From the NCBI RefSeq assembly GCF_000970025.1, contig NZ_CP009528.1, positions 1,041,168 through 1,105,167 of the forward strand: 64,000 bases of DNA, given 5' to 3'. This stretch comes from Methanosarcina barkeri MS. Its GTDB lineage: Archaea; Halobacteriota; Methanosarcinia; Methanosarcinales; Methanosarcinaceae. Shown here in pieces: positions 37,529 through 46,104 of this stretch. Position numbers and translations under genes: made by a program. Position 1 is the stretch's first letter. Every line of letters starts with the position of its first letter. The notes beneath the pieces were generated by a model. That model saw only the letters and a list, made by a program, of their open reading frames with translations, ran no database searches and was not told the DNA's origin.

Positions 37529-38249
37529 GGAATCACCATAAGTTTTTGGAATAAAGTCCGGAAAATAGGGACCCGGGTATGAGATTGAAGATCAAGCTTA
37601 AAATAACCAGTTTAAATGTAAGGTTTTAACAGGCGAGTGAACGTAAAAAGGAGTGCAACGACGGAAATTCCATCCAGCGCGCTCTTTTTGCACGCATGCC
37701 ATTTGCTCCGGAAAGCTTACGTGCTTAACTCTCCCGCACTATATAATATTTGTGAATAATATTTGTGAATTGTATTTTTTGTGAGCCTCCGAGTTGCCAC
37801 CTGAGTCCTGCAGTTCTTTTGAAAAAGTTGCTTGTTCATAATCCTTTTAAAAAAACTGCTTGCCTGCAAGCTTTTTGAAAAAAGGTTTGATCGAAAATCC
37901 TGAATAACGTTTAGGTTTGCTGACCCTATCCCTAAACCCTGTCGGCATGGTCAACCGACGCAACGGTTGCAGCTCAACGGTTGTGGCGCAATCCTTGTCA
38001 AAAAAGCTTGAGCACAATCTTTGTCAAAATGGCTTGAGCGCAAACCCTTTTTTAAAAGTTTTGATCGAAAACGACTTGATTGGACGACCTGGTTGACATC
38101 GTTAAGTGGTGACATGCTTGCGCTCAAGTGAACTAATTTATAAGTAAAAATCTCTGTTCTTTCGCTCAATAAACCAGTAAGATATATTGCATTTTTTACT
38201 GTGTGAGTAAAATAATATAATATCTTAACTTCAAGTATTTTTTGTCAGT
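37529..38249. other. Repeat-rich intergenic region between nadX and nadA
   Basis: Contains dispersed repeats of the type CTTTTTGAAAAAAGGTTTGA and CAAAATGGCTTGAGCGCAAA (about 37820-38075) and GCAACGGTTGCAGCTCAACG pieces that resemble those at 33850-34070. No gene seen; the frame at 37951-38169 translates the repeats. Confidence 0.6.
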
Positions 38250-39065
38250 TCATGTTCCGATCTGGACCGGGCTCAGGATTTTTTTCAGGGTGGAAATTGC
38301 AGAAAGGGCCGCAAGATAACTTGTTTTCGGATTTTCCGGGGAGGGGAGGTTTTCGACTCTTGTGGAAAGTTTTCCGAATTCGCCTTCTACAGTTATTTCA
38401 TGTACATTTTTGGACAGAGTAGGGTCAGCGATTACTCTTACTTTTGTTCGCTCAAAGCCTATGCCTGCCAGGCTTATTGTGGCTGCAACATTCACATTTG
38501 CGGGGAAGGCTTTAACTGCTTCCGAGGCAGGCCCTTCAAAAAGCAGGGTTTCTTTTTCGATTGTTTCAAGCTTAATTCCCAGAGCTTCAACCTGGGGAGC
38601 CCCAGCGAGGCCCATAGGCGGTTTTCTGGTAGTAAGGGTAACTGATGATATTTCCGCTGCTGAGGCGGAGTTTATTCCATCAATACCAGCAACTGCGCCT
38701 GAAGGGAAATAGAGTTTGCAGTTATTCTGCTCTGCAAGTCTGAAGAGCCTTTCTCTGAGTTCTTCGTCCGCAAGAGCGCCTACACTCATAACCATCACAT
38801 CGCGCCCAGCTTCAAGAGCCTGTGGTACTATTAACCTGACAGCTTTTTGAGAGGCACTTTCTATAACAAAGTCCACATTTTTCAGTAGTTCCTCAATCGT
38901 CATTGAGGCAGGACTGTACCTTTTCAGGGAGGATGTCAGTTCCAGGACTTTGTTCTTAGAAGAGTCGGAGAGAGCATACAACTCCGCATTAATAACTCCT
39001 TTGTCAATAGCCCTGCAAATCTGTCCACCAATAAATCCGCAACCAATAACTCCTATTTTCAGCAT
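38250..39065 (-). CDS. nadX: Aspartate dehydrogenase
   Basis: 271 residues. It oxidises L-aspartate to iminoaspartate with NAD(P), replacing L-aspartate oxidase (NadB) in archaea. The N-terminal Rossmann motif is KIGVIGCGFIGGQICRAI; FVIESASQKAVR and VMSVGALADEELRERL follow, and the catalytic domain includes FPSGAVAGIDGINSA and AFPANVNVAATISLAGIG. It lies head-to-head with nadC, sharing a 197-base promoter region, and its product feeds NadA. Confidence 0.95.
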   Translation of the reverse strand: MLKIGVIGCGFIGGQICRAIDKGVINAELYALSDSSKNKVLELTSSLKRYSPASMTIEELLKNVDFVIESASQKAVRLIVPQALEAGRDVMVMSVGALADEELRERLFRLAEQNNCKLYFPSGAVAGIDGINSASAAEISSVTLTTRKPPMGLAGAPQVEALGIKLETIEKETLLFEGPASEAVKAFPANVNVAATISLAGIGFERTKVRVIADPTLSKNVHEITVEGEFGKLSTRVENLPSPENPKTSYLAALSAISTLKKILSPVQIGT

Positions 39066-39262
39066 TTCAGGCTCCTGTAAATGATCAATAAACCTTGATC
39101 TTTAGATTTTTGTCTCCGGCTTTAAAAGCCTGAGGATCGGGTATTGTATTCTTTTCCCTCTTTTAAAGCCTTCTGTTGAGATTATTTTCTTAGTGATAGA
39201 ACACCCTAAAATGCCCATACCCCTTATAAATCCTGGTAACATAAAATAGCGGGGTAAAATTT
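39066..39262. promoter_or_regulatory. Divergent nadX-nadC promoter region
   Basis: Short region between the oppositely oriented nadX and nadC genes. CCTTATAAATCC at about 39219-39230, some 30 bases before the nadC start, resembles an archaeal TATA box. No NadR/NrtR-type operator could be recognised. Confidence 0.4.
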
Positions 39263-40087
39263 ATGCTTATCAAAGAGGTTGAAAGCTTTATAGAAGAAGA
39301 TCTGGGATACGATGATGTCTCGTGCACTATCGTGCCTGACAAACCTGCAGAAGCTATTATTTTCACTAAGGAAGACTGTACTGTTGCGGGAATTAAAGAA
39401 GCCGAATCAATTTTTTTCTATCTTGGAATTCAGGCTGAAACCACTCTTAAAGACGGGGATTGCCTCAAAGAAGAGGAGATAATTTTCAGGCTAAAGGGAG
39501 GAGCAGTATCTATTCTCAGGGCAGAGAGACTGGCTCTGAATTTCCTCGGGCACCTTAGCGGGATTGCCACTCTTACCCGGGCATGCGTGGATACGGTAAG
39601 GCAGTATTCCGAGACTACAAGGGTGGCCTGTACCAGAAAAACCACTCCCGGCATAAGGAAGTTCGAAAAGCTGGCTGTAGCTGCAGGCGGAGGAGATACT
39701 CATAGATTCAACCTTTCTGACTCGGTTATGATTAAGGATAACCACGTTAAACTGATGGGAATAGAAGCCGCAATCGAAGCCGCAAAAAAAACCAGCTTCA
39801 CCCGGAAAATAGAAGTCGAGGTTGAGTCTGCAGAACACGCTGTGCTCGCTGCAGAACTGGGAGTTGATATTATAATGCTGGACAATATGCAGCCTGAAGC
39901 TATCCAAAAAACCCTCAAAACACTTAGTGGAAAAGGGCTTCGAAACTCAGTTATTGTGGAAGCATCCGGAGGAATTTCCCAGGAAAACCTTGAAGGTTAT
40001 GCAAAAACAGGAGTAGATGTCATCTCGATGGGATCCCTTATCCATAAATCAAGATGGATAGATATGAGCCTGGAAATCATAAAATAA
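39263..40087 (+). CDS. nadC: Nicotinate-nucleotide pyrophosphorylase (carboxylating)
   Basis: 274 residues. It converts quinolinate and PRPP to nicotinate mononucleotide, the step after NadA. Signatures: FIEEDLGYDDVSC, FLGHLSGIATLTRACVD, ARVACTRKTTPGIRKFEK-like block (TRKTTPG), GGGDTHRFNLSDSVMIKDNH and IMLDNMQPEAIQ, then VEASGGISQENLEGYA. Start ATG 39263. It is divergent from nadX. The stop codon is inside a perfect 32-base palindrome. Confidence 0.95.
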   Translation: MLIKEVESFIEEDLGYDDVSCTIVPDKPAEAIIFTKEDCTVAGIKEAESIFFYLGIQAETTLKDGDCLKEEEIIFRLKGGAVSILRAERLALNFLGHLSGIATLTRACVDTVRQYSETTRVACTRKTTPGIRKFEKLAVAAGGGDTHRFNLSDSVMIKDNHVKLMGIEAAIEAAKKTSFTRKIEVEVESAEHAVLAAELGVDIIMLDNMQPEAIQKTLKTLSGKGLRNSVIVEASGGISQENLEGYAKTGVDVISMGSLIHKSRWIDMSLEIIK

Positions 40088-40114
40088 TTAAATTGCCATG
40101 GCAATTTAATTATT
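40083..40114 (+). terminator. Perfect 32-base palindrome at the nadC stop
   Basis: AATAATTAAATTGCCA is followed directly by its exact complement TGGCAATTTAATTATT. It overlaps the last codons of nadC. It can act as a hairpin at the transcript end or as a binding site for a dimeric protein. Confidence 0.55.
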
Positions 40115-40500
40115 GAGCATAATCTTTGATAGCTTCTCATCAACATATAGCGATTCAGAGGTTATATGACCAATAACTAAATTTTCAAGACAACTAGTAA
40201 ATAATAATTTTTGTGTTAATTTTTAGTTTTATCTTTTTTATCTCCGTTTTACCTTATTAGTTTTAACGGAGTTAACCTTTTGCAGGTGTCAATTCACCTG
40301 AAAACAGCCACTATCTCTGGTTCTTATTTTCATTAATTGAAAGAAAGCTGGTTCAGGTTACATCGTAAGTTTATCATCATCTGCTTTATAGGTCACAATA
40401 GCTCTTCATTTTTGGAGAGTTCTTAAAATTTAATAACAATTAAGAAAATTTAGTTAACTTTATGTAATACTTTTATTCTCTAAGAATAGAGGAAAGTAAC
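40115..40500. promoter_or_regulatory. Upstream region of binding-protein gene 1
   Basis: The part from about 40255 on is related to the regions upstream of copies 2 and 3: a GGAGTTAAC word, GGTTACATCGTAAGTTTATC, then TCACAATAGCTCTTCATTTT. At 40438-40455 lies the weaker form of the conserved inverted repeat (AATTAA-N6-TTAGTT), followed by TTTATGTAATAC as a likely promoter element. See the entries at 42088 and 43741. Confidence 0.5.
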
Positions 40501-41712
40501 ATGAAGTTTAATTATAATGTTAAATTATATAAAATTATTCTAATAGGATTGCTCGTTGCTGCTCTTGTAGTGACTTCAGGTTGCGCGGACAAATCCACAT
40601 CTGATACGAATCAGAACGGATCTTCTCCATCAGAAACTTCAGGAGTTTCAGACACCAATAAGGCCGTAGAATCTGGAGAGTTTACACTCACGGATGGATA
40701 TGGTAGGGAAGTTACCATACCTGAAAATGTGGAACAGGTTGTTTGCTCAGGAGCTGGATGCCTGCGCTATCTTGTATACCTGCAGGCTCAGGACGACGTA
40801 GTAGGGGTTGATAGCTTGGAAAAAGAGAAAAGCGAAGTAGAGGGCCGTCCCTATGTCCTTGCAAACCCGCAGCTTAAAGATTATCCCTTGATTGGGGAAT
40901 TCAGAGGCAATGATGATCCTGAAAAGATAATTGCCATCAGTCCCCAGGTCATCCTGAAAACCGGCACAAGTGGCCAGTCGACAGCAAGCAATGGTGCTGA
41001 TGCCGATGCGCTTCAGAATAAAACTGGCATTCCTGTTGTCATGTTCCCTTACGGCTCTTTAAAGAACGAAGAGCAGAAATCTGAAATCTATAGTTCCCTC
41101 CGTATAATGGGTCAGGTAGTAGGTAAACAGGAAAGAGCAGAGGAAGTAATCAATTATATCAATGCTACAATGCAAGACCTGGAAAACAGGACTGCCGACA
41201 TTCCGGAATCCGAAAGAAAAACTGCCTATATTGGTGGTGTGAGCATGGCTGGAGCCCATGGAATAATCTCAACGGAACCTGCTTATCCTCCATTCCTCTG
41301 GGTTAATGCAAATAATGTTGCATCCGGAATGGGTGCAGATCATGCGGATATTGCCAAAGAAGCACTTGTAGACTGGGATCCAGAGTACATATTTATTGAT
41401 ATCGGCACTCTCCAGGTTGGTAACGAAGGAGCAATTGGAGAGCTGAAGAATGATACGTCTCTCTCAGGGCTCTCGGCTGTAAAGAATAAAAAGGTCTATG
41501 GAGTGATTCCCTACAACTACTACAGCACCAACTATGAGTCTGTGCTTGCGAATGCTTATTTTGTGGGAAAAGTGCTTTATCCGGACAGGTTTGAAGACAT
41601 CGATCCGGAAGCAAAAGCTGACGAAATTTATACTTTCTTCGTTGGTAAACCCGTGTTTTCTGACCTGAACAAACAGCATGCAAACCTTGGGTTCAAACAG
41701 ATTCCACTATGA
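40501..41712 (+). CDS. ABC transporter substrate-binding lipoprotein (FepB/BtuF type), copy 1
   Basis: 403 residues. A lipoprotein signal with lipobox TSGC places the lipidated cysteine at residue 28; a Ser/Thr-rich linker follows. The binding domain begins FTLTDGYGREVTIPENVEQ and has the two-lobe PeripBP_2 layout (VVGVDSLEK, DDPEKIIAISPQVILKTG, AYIGGVSMAGAHGI, VDWDPEYIFIDIG). It would bind an iron-siderophore or corrinoid outside the membrane and deliver it to the permease at 45034. GAGGAAAG lies just before ATG 40501. Long near-identical segments shared with copy 2 show recent duplication or gene conversion. Confidence 0.9.
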   Translation: MKFNYNVKLYKIILIGLLVAALVVTSGCADKSTSDTNQNGSSPSETSGVSDTNKAVESGEFTLTDGYGREVTIPENVEQVVCSGAGCLRYLVYLQAQDDVVGVDSLEKEKSEVEGRPYVLANPQLKDYPLIGEFRGNDDPEKIIAISPQVILKTGTSGQSTASNGADADALQNKTGIPVVMFPYGSLKNEEQKSEIYSSLRIMGQVVGKQERAEEVINYINATMQDLENRTADIPESERKTAYIGGVSMAGAHGIISTEPAYPPFLWVNANNVASGMGADHADIAKEALVDWDPEYIFIDIGTLQVGNEGAIGELKNDTSLSGLSAVKNKKVYGVIPYNYYSTNYESVLANAYFVGKVLYPDRFEDIDPEAKADEIYTFFVGKPVFSDLNKQHANLGFKQIPL

Positions 41713-42152
41713 TTGAGGTATATAAAAGTTCATTTTACCAATCGGTAGTTTCGAAAGATTGCGTGAAGTAATTTTTAGTTCTGGAGTCTATTCAAAAATT
41801 ACTTCATACAGTTTTATCTATTTTTGAATTCTTTTTACCTTATTTTTGTTGTGTTTTTATTTTATTCTTCTTATTCTATTTTTCCTTTTAATTCCGATTT
41901 CACTGGATCAATTTTTCACGGAGTTAACTTCTTAAAGACATTAATTTACCAAAAAACAGATACTATCATAGTGTTTCATTTTCTATATTAAACGCAAGTC
42001 GGGTAAGGTTACACCATAAGTTTATCTTTATCTGGATTTGAAAGTTATAATAACTCATCATTTTCAAAAAATGTATTAGACCAAATATTAACTAAGAAAA
42101 TTTAGTTAATTTTATGTAATACTTTTGCTTTCTGAAACTAGAGGAAAGTAAT
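41713..42152. promoter_or_regulatory. Upstream region of binding-protein gene 2
   Basis: Follows copy 1; its second half is closely similar to 43520-43800 upstream of copy 3: CACGGAGTTAACTT, CCAAAAAACA, GGTTACACCATAA, TTTATCTTTATCTGGATTT and TCATCATTTTCAAAAAAT words recur in the same order and spacing. The start of the region (ATTGAGGTATA and AATCGGTAGTTTCGAAA) also recurs after copy 2, so the duplicated unit spans gene plus flanks. Confidence 0.6.
42088..42109. promoter_or_regulatory. Inverted repeat, candidate operator of copy 2
   Basis: TTAACTAA-GAAAAT-TTAGTTAA, with eight-base perfect arms and a six-base centre, lies 44 bases before the start codon. The promoter-like TTTATGTAATAC follows at once. 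The same arrangement precedes copies 1 and 3. Metal-dependent DtxR-family or Fur-like repressors bind palindromes of this size, but the site is not one I can assign to a known regulator. Confidence 0.5.
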
Positions 42153-43361
42153 ATGAAATTTAATAATAACAAGTTATATAAAATTATTTTTATAGGAATA
42201 CTCATAGCTGCCCTTGTAGTGACTTCGGGGTGCGCGGACAAATCCACATCTGATACGAATCAGAATGGATCATCTCCATCAGAAACTTCAGGAGTTTCAG
42301 ACGCCGATAAGGCCGCAGAATCTGGAGAGTTTACACTCACGGATGGATATGGTAGGGAAGTTACTATACCTGAAAATGTGGAACAGGTTGTTTGCTCAGG
42401 AGCTGGATGCCTGCGCTATCTTGTATACCTGCAGGCCCAGGATGATGTAGTAGGGGTTGATAGCTTAGAGAAAGAGGAAAGCGCGTTTGAAGGTCGTCCC
42501 TATGCTCTTGCAAACCCGCAGCTTAAAGACTATCCCTTGATTGGAGAATTCAGAGGCAACGATGATCCTGAAAAAATAATTGCCATCAGTCCCCAGGTCA
42601 TCCTGAAAACCGGCACAAGTGGCCAGTCGACAGCAAGCAATGGTGCTGATGCCGATGCGCTTCAGAATAAAACTGGTATTCCTGTTGTCATGTTCCCTTA
42701 CGGCTCTTTAAAGAACGAAGAGCAGAAATCTGAAATCTATAGTTCCCTCCGTATAATGGGTCAGGTAGTAGGTAAACAGGAAAGAGCAGAGGAAGTAATC
42801 AATTATATCAATGCTACAATGCAAGACCTGGAAAACAGGACTGCCGACATTCCGGAATCCGAAAGAAAAACTGCCTATATTGGTGGTGTGAGCATGGCTG
42901 GAGCCCATGGAATAATCTCAACGGAACCTGCTTATCCTCCATTCCTCTGGGTTAATGCAAATAATGTTGCATCCGGAATGGGTGCAGATCATGCGGATAT
43001 TGCCAAAGAAGCACTTGTAGACTGGGATCCAGAGTACATATTTATTGATATCGGCACTCTCCAGGTTGGTAACGAAGGAGCAATTGGAGAGCTGAAGAAT
43101 GATACGTCTCTCTCAGGGCTCTCGGCTGTAAAGAATAAAAAGGTCTATGGAGTGATTCCCTACAACTACTACAGCACCAACTATGAGTCTGTGCTTGCGA
43201 ATGCTTATTTTGTGGGAAAAGTGCTTTATCCGGACAGGTTTGAAGACATCGATCCGGAAGCAAAAGCTGACGAAATTTATACTTTCTTCGTTGGTAAACC
43301 CGTGTTCTCTGAAATTAATGAACAGTACGACAACCTTGGGTTTAAATCGATTCCACTATAA
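42153..43361 (+). CDS. ABC transporter substrate-binding lipoprotein, copy 2
   Basis: 402 residues, lipobox TSGC with the cysteine at residue 27. From about residue 40 to residue 385 the protein is almost identical to copy 1. Over roughly 42596-43300 I find only one base difference from copy 1 (GGC/GGT at 42676), while the first 40 and last 15 residues differ more. This pattern fits gene conversion or very recent duplication. Function as for copy 1. GAGGAAAG precedes ATG 42153. Confidence 0.9.
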   Translation: MKFNNNKLYKIIFIGILIAALVVTSGCADKSTSDTNQNGSSPSETSGVSDADKAAESGEFTLTDGYGREVTIPENVEQVVCSGAGCLRYLVYLQAQDDVVGVDSLEKEESAFEGRPYALANPQLKDYPLIGEFRGNDDPEKIIAISPQVILKTGTSGQSTASNGADADALQNKTGIPVVMFPYGSLKNEEQKSEIYSSLRIMGQVVGKQERAEEVINYINATMQDLENRTADIPESERKTAYIGGVSMAGAHGIISTEPAYPPFLWVNANNVASGMGADHADIAKEALVDWDPEYIFIDIGTLQVGNEGAIGELKNDTSLSGLSAVKNKKVYGVIPYNYYSTNYESVLANAYFVGKVLYPDRFEDIDPEAKADEIYTFFVGKPVFSEINEQYDNLGFKSIPL

Positions 43362-43803
43362 TTGAGGTATAAGAAAGTTAGTTTTATCAATCGGTAGTTT
43401 CGAAATATTGCGTGAAGTAATTTTTAGTTCTGGAATCTGCTAAAAAATTACTTCATACAGTTTTATATATTTCTGAATTATTTTTACCTTATTTTTGTTG
43501 TGTTTTTATCTTATTTTTTTAATTTTATTCCACTCTTTAATTCCGATTTTACTGAATTAATTTTTCACGGAGTTAACTTTTTAAAGGCATTGATCTACCA
43601 AAAAACAACCATTATCATAGTTTTTCATATTCAATAATTAAAAGCAAGTCAGTTAAGGTTACACCATAAATTTATCCTTATCTGGATTTAAAAGTCATAA
43701 TAGCTCATCATTTTCAAAAAATTAATTGGATTGAATATTAAACTAAGATAATTTAGTTAATTTTATGTAATACTTTTACTCTTTGATCATAAAGGGATGT
43801 AAC
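43362..43803. promoter_or_regulatory. Upstream region of binding-protein gene 3
   Basis: Aligned with 41713-42152 along nearly its whole length. The conserved inverted repeat is AACTAA-GATAAT-TTAGTT at 43741-43758, again followed by TTTTATGTAATAC. The level of identity between these non-coding regions is high enough to suggest that most of it is a recent duplication; function must be judged against copy 1, which is more diverged. Confidence 0.55.
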
Positions 43804-45015
43804 ATGAAATTAAATTATGGTAATAAATTATATAAAATTATTTTTATAGGACTGCTCATTGCTGCCCTGGTAGTGGCTTCAGGATGCGCGGACAAGTCCT
43901 CATCTGATAAGGATCAGAACGGATCGGCTTCAGCAGAAGCTTCAGGAGTTTCAGGCGCCGATAAGGCAATAGAATCCGGAGCGTTTACACTCACGGACGG
44001 GTTTGGCAGGGAAGTCACCATACCTGAAAATGTGGAACGAGTTGTTTGCTCAGGAGCCGGGTGCCTGCGCTACCTTGTATACCTGCAAGCTCAGGACGAT
44101 GTAGTAGGGGTTGATAGCTTGGAGAAAAAAGAAAACAAAAACGAAGGTCGCCCTTATGTATATGCGAATCCCCAGCTCAAAAACTATCCCCTTATTGGAG
44201 AGGCCAGGGGTAATGATGACCCGGAGAAAATCATTGAAGTTAACCCTCAGGTTATTCTGAAAGCCAGTATGATTGGACAGGCAGCAGCACCTACTGCCAC
44301 TGAAGCCGACACTCTTCAGGACAAAACCGGCATCCCTGTGGTCGCATTCCCTTACGGGTCTTTGAATAATGAGACACAGAAAGCCGAAGTGTACAGCTCT
44401 CTGAGGATAATGGGCGAGGCAGTAGGTAAACAGGAAAGAGCAGAGGAAGTAATCAGTTATATCAATGCTACTATGCAGGATCTTGAAAACAGGACTGCCG
44501 ACATTCCGGAATCTGAAAGAAAAACGGCCTATATTGGTGGGGTCGGTATGGCTGGAGCTCATGGAATAATCGCTACAGAACCTGCTTACTCGCCATTCCT
44601 CTGGGTGAATGCAAAGAATGTCGCAGCCGGAATGGGCACAGAGCATGCGGATATTGCTAAGGAGGCACTCGTAGACTGGGATCCCGAGTATATATTTATC
44701 GATGTTGGTACCCTCCAGCTTGGTAACGAAGGTGCAATTGGAGAACTGAAGAATGATACATCCCTTGCAGGACTCTCGGCTGTGAAAAATAAAAAAGTCT
44801 ATGGAGTAATCCCTTATAACTTCTACAGCACCAACTATGAGTCCGTACTTGCAGACGCTTATTTTATCGGAAAAGTGCTCTATCCGGACAGATTTGAAGA
44901 TATTGATCCGGAAGCAAAAGCTGACGAAATATACACTTTCTTCGTTGGTAAACCTGTATTTTCAGATCTGAATGGAAATTACAGTAATATGTGCTTTAAA
45001 CAAATTTTGCAATAA
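43804..45015 (+). CDS. ABC transporter substrate-binding lipoprotein, copy 3
   Basis: About 403 residues, lipobox ASGC with the cysteine at residue 28. It keeps the same domain layout as copies 1 and 2 (FTLTDGFGREVTIPENVER, GVDSLEKKE, VNPQVILKAS, AYIGGVGMAGAHGI, VDWDPEYIFIDVG) but is more diverged, so it may bind a different ligand. ATG 43804 is preferred to the upstream ATG at 43783 because it aligns with copies 1 and 2 and has AAAGGGATG just upstream. The permease gene follows after 18 bases, so this copy is the one most tightly linked to the transporter. Confidence 0.9.
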   Translation: MKLNYGNKLYKIIFIGLLIAALVVASGCADKSSSDKDQNGSASAEASGVSGADKAIESGAFTLTDGFGREVTIPENVERVVCSGAGCLRYLVYLQAQDDVVGVDSLEKKENKNEGRPYVYANPQLKNYPLIGEARGNDDPEKIIEVNPQVILKASMIGQAAAPTATEADTLQDKTGIPVVAFPYGSLNNETQKAEVYSSLRIMGEAVGKQERAEEVISYINATMQDLENRTADIPESERKTAYIGGVGMAGAHGIIATEPAYSPFLWVNAKNVAAGMGTEHADIAKEALVDWDPEYIFIDVGTLQLGNEGAIGELKNDTSLAGLSAVKNKKVYGVIPYNFYSTNYESVLADAYFIGKVLYPDRFEDIDPEAKADEIYTFFVGKPVFSDLNGNYSNMCFKQILQ

Positions 45016-45033
45016 AATGGAGGGTATAAAAAG

Positions 45034-46104
45034 GTGCATTTCTCCAAAGGAGCAGTCCCAGAAGATTATCTTTTGTACATACGCAGAAAATACTTCTGGA
45101 TTATGGGGGGGGTTCTGTTCCTCTTCATTATGCTTATTTACTCGATCTCGGTAGGAGCGGTGACAATACCGCCTTATGAAGTGCTGCAAACCATAACGGG
45201 GCACAGTGTTTCTACAAAATGGGATTTAATAATCTGGAACATCCGGCTCCCTCAAGCCCTGGCTGCAATAGTCGCAGGAGCCGGACTCTCGGTTGCAGGA
45301 GTTGCGATGCAGTCTATACTGCGTAATCCCATTGCATCTCCGTTCACGCTTGGAATTTCAAATGCCGGCGCTTTCGGAGCTGCAGTGTCTGTTGTGGTCC
45401 TCGGTACCGGAAAAATGCAGTCCACAGTTGCAAATGCTGTGACAATTAACAACCCTTACCTGACAACAACGGTAGCCCTTTTCTTTTGCCTTCTTGCGAC
45501 CGGAGTGATCCTGCTAATCTCAAGTATACGGGGGGCTTCGCCCGAGGTAATGGTACTTGCAGGAGTTGCACTTTCTTCTCTCTTTACAGCAGGTACGGCA
45601 TTCCTCCAGTACTTTGCTGACGATACCCAGCTTGCAGCAGTCGTTTTCTGGACTTTTGGCGATGTCGGAAGAGTAACCTGGCCGGAACTTGAGATAATGG
45701 CTGGCGTTGTGCTGCTTGCAATTATATTCTTCGTTGCCAATTGCTGGAACTATAATGCCATAGATGCAGGCGATGAGACCGCAAAGGGTCTCGGTGTCAA
45801 TGTGGAAAGGACAAGGTTAGTAGGCATGGTAATCGCAGCCCTGGTTTCTGCAGTGATTGTTGCATTTCTTGGGGTAATAGGGTTTATAGGACTGGTCTGT
45901 CCTCATATGGTCAGAAGGGTCATAGGAGATGACCAGCGATACCTGATACCCGGTTCTACTCTTTTTGGAGGAATCCTGCTTCTGGCATCAGACACTGCGG
46001 CAAGGCTTATAATATCGCCATATGTGCTTCCCGTATCTATTCTTACTGCTTTCATGGGAGCACCTGTTTTCATATACTTACTTCTTAAGGGGTACAAACG
46101 ATGA
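45034..46104 (+). CDS. FecCD-type ABC transporter permease
   Basis: 356 residues with about nine or ten membrane helices. Signatures include WNIRLPQALAAIVAGAGLSV, AGVAMQSILRNPIASPFTLG, GASPEVMVLAGVALSSLFTA and GFIGLVCPHMVRRVIGDDQR, where the last is the cytoplasmic coupling region of the FecCD/BtuC family. GTG 45034 is the likely start, with GGAGGG 11 bases upstream. It forms the membrane channel for the preceding binding proteins and overlaps the ATPase gene by four bases (ATGA). Confidence 0.95.
   Translation: MHFSKGAVPEDYLLYIRRKYFWIMGGVLFLFIMLIYSISVGAVTIPPYEVLQTITGHSVSTKWDLIIWNIRLPQALAAIVAGAGLSVAGVAMQSILRNPIASPFTLGISNAGAFGAAVSVVVLGTGKMQSTVANAVTINNPYLTTTVALFFCLLATGVILLISSIRGASPEVMVLAGVALSSLFTAGTAFLQYFADDTQLAAVVFWTFGDVGRVTWPELEIMAGVVLLAIIFFVANCWNYNAIDAGDETAKGLGVNVERTRLVGMVIAALVSAVIVAFLGVIGFIGLVCPHMVRRVIGDDQRYLIPGSTLFGGILLLASDTAARLIISPYVLPVSILTAFMGAPVFIYLLLKGYKR

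Noticed and set aside
37951-38169. 72-codon minus-strand frame
   Set aside because: Also repeat-derived (FDKDCAQAFLTRIAPQ).
41713-42152. A cobalamin riboswitch upstream of the binding-protein genes
   Set aside because: No B12-box-like GCCACTG element or related fold could be found.
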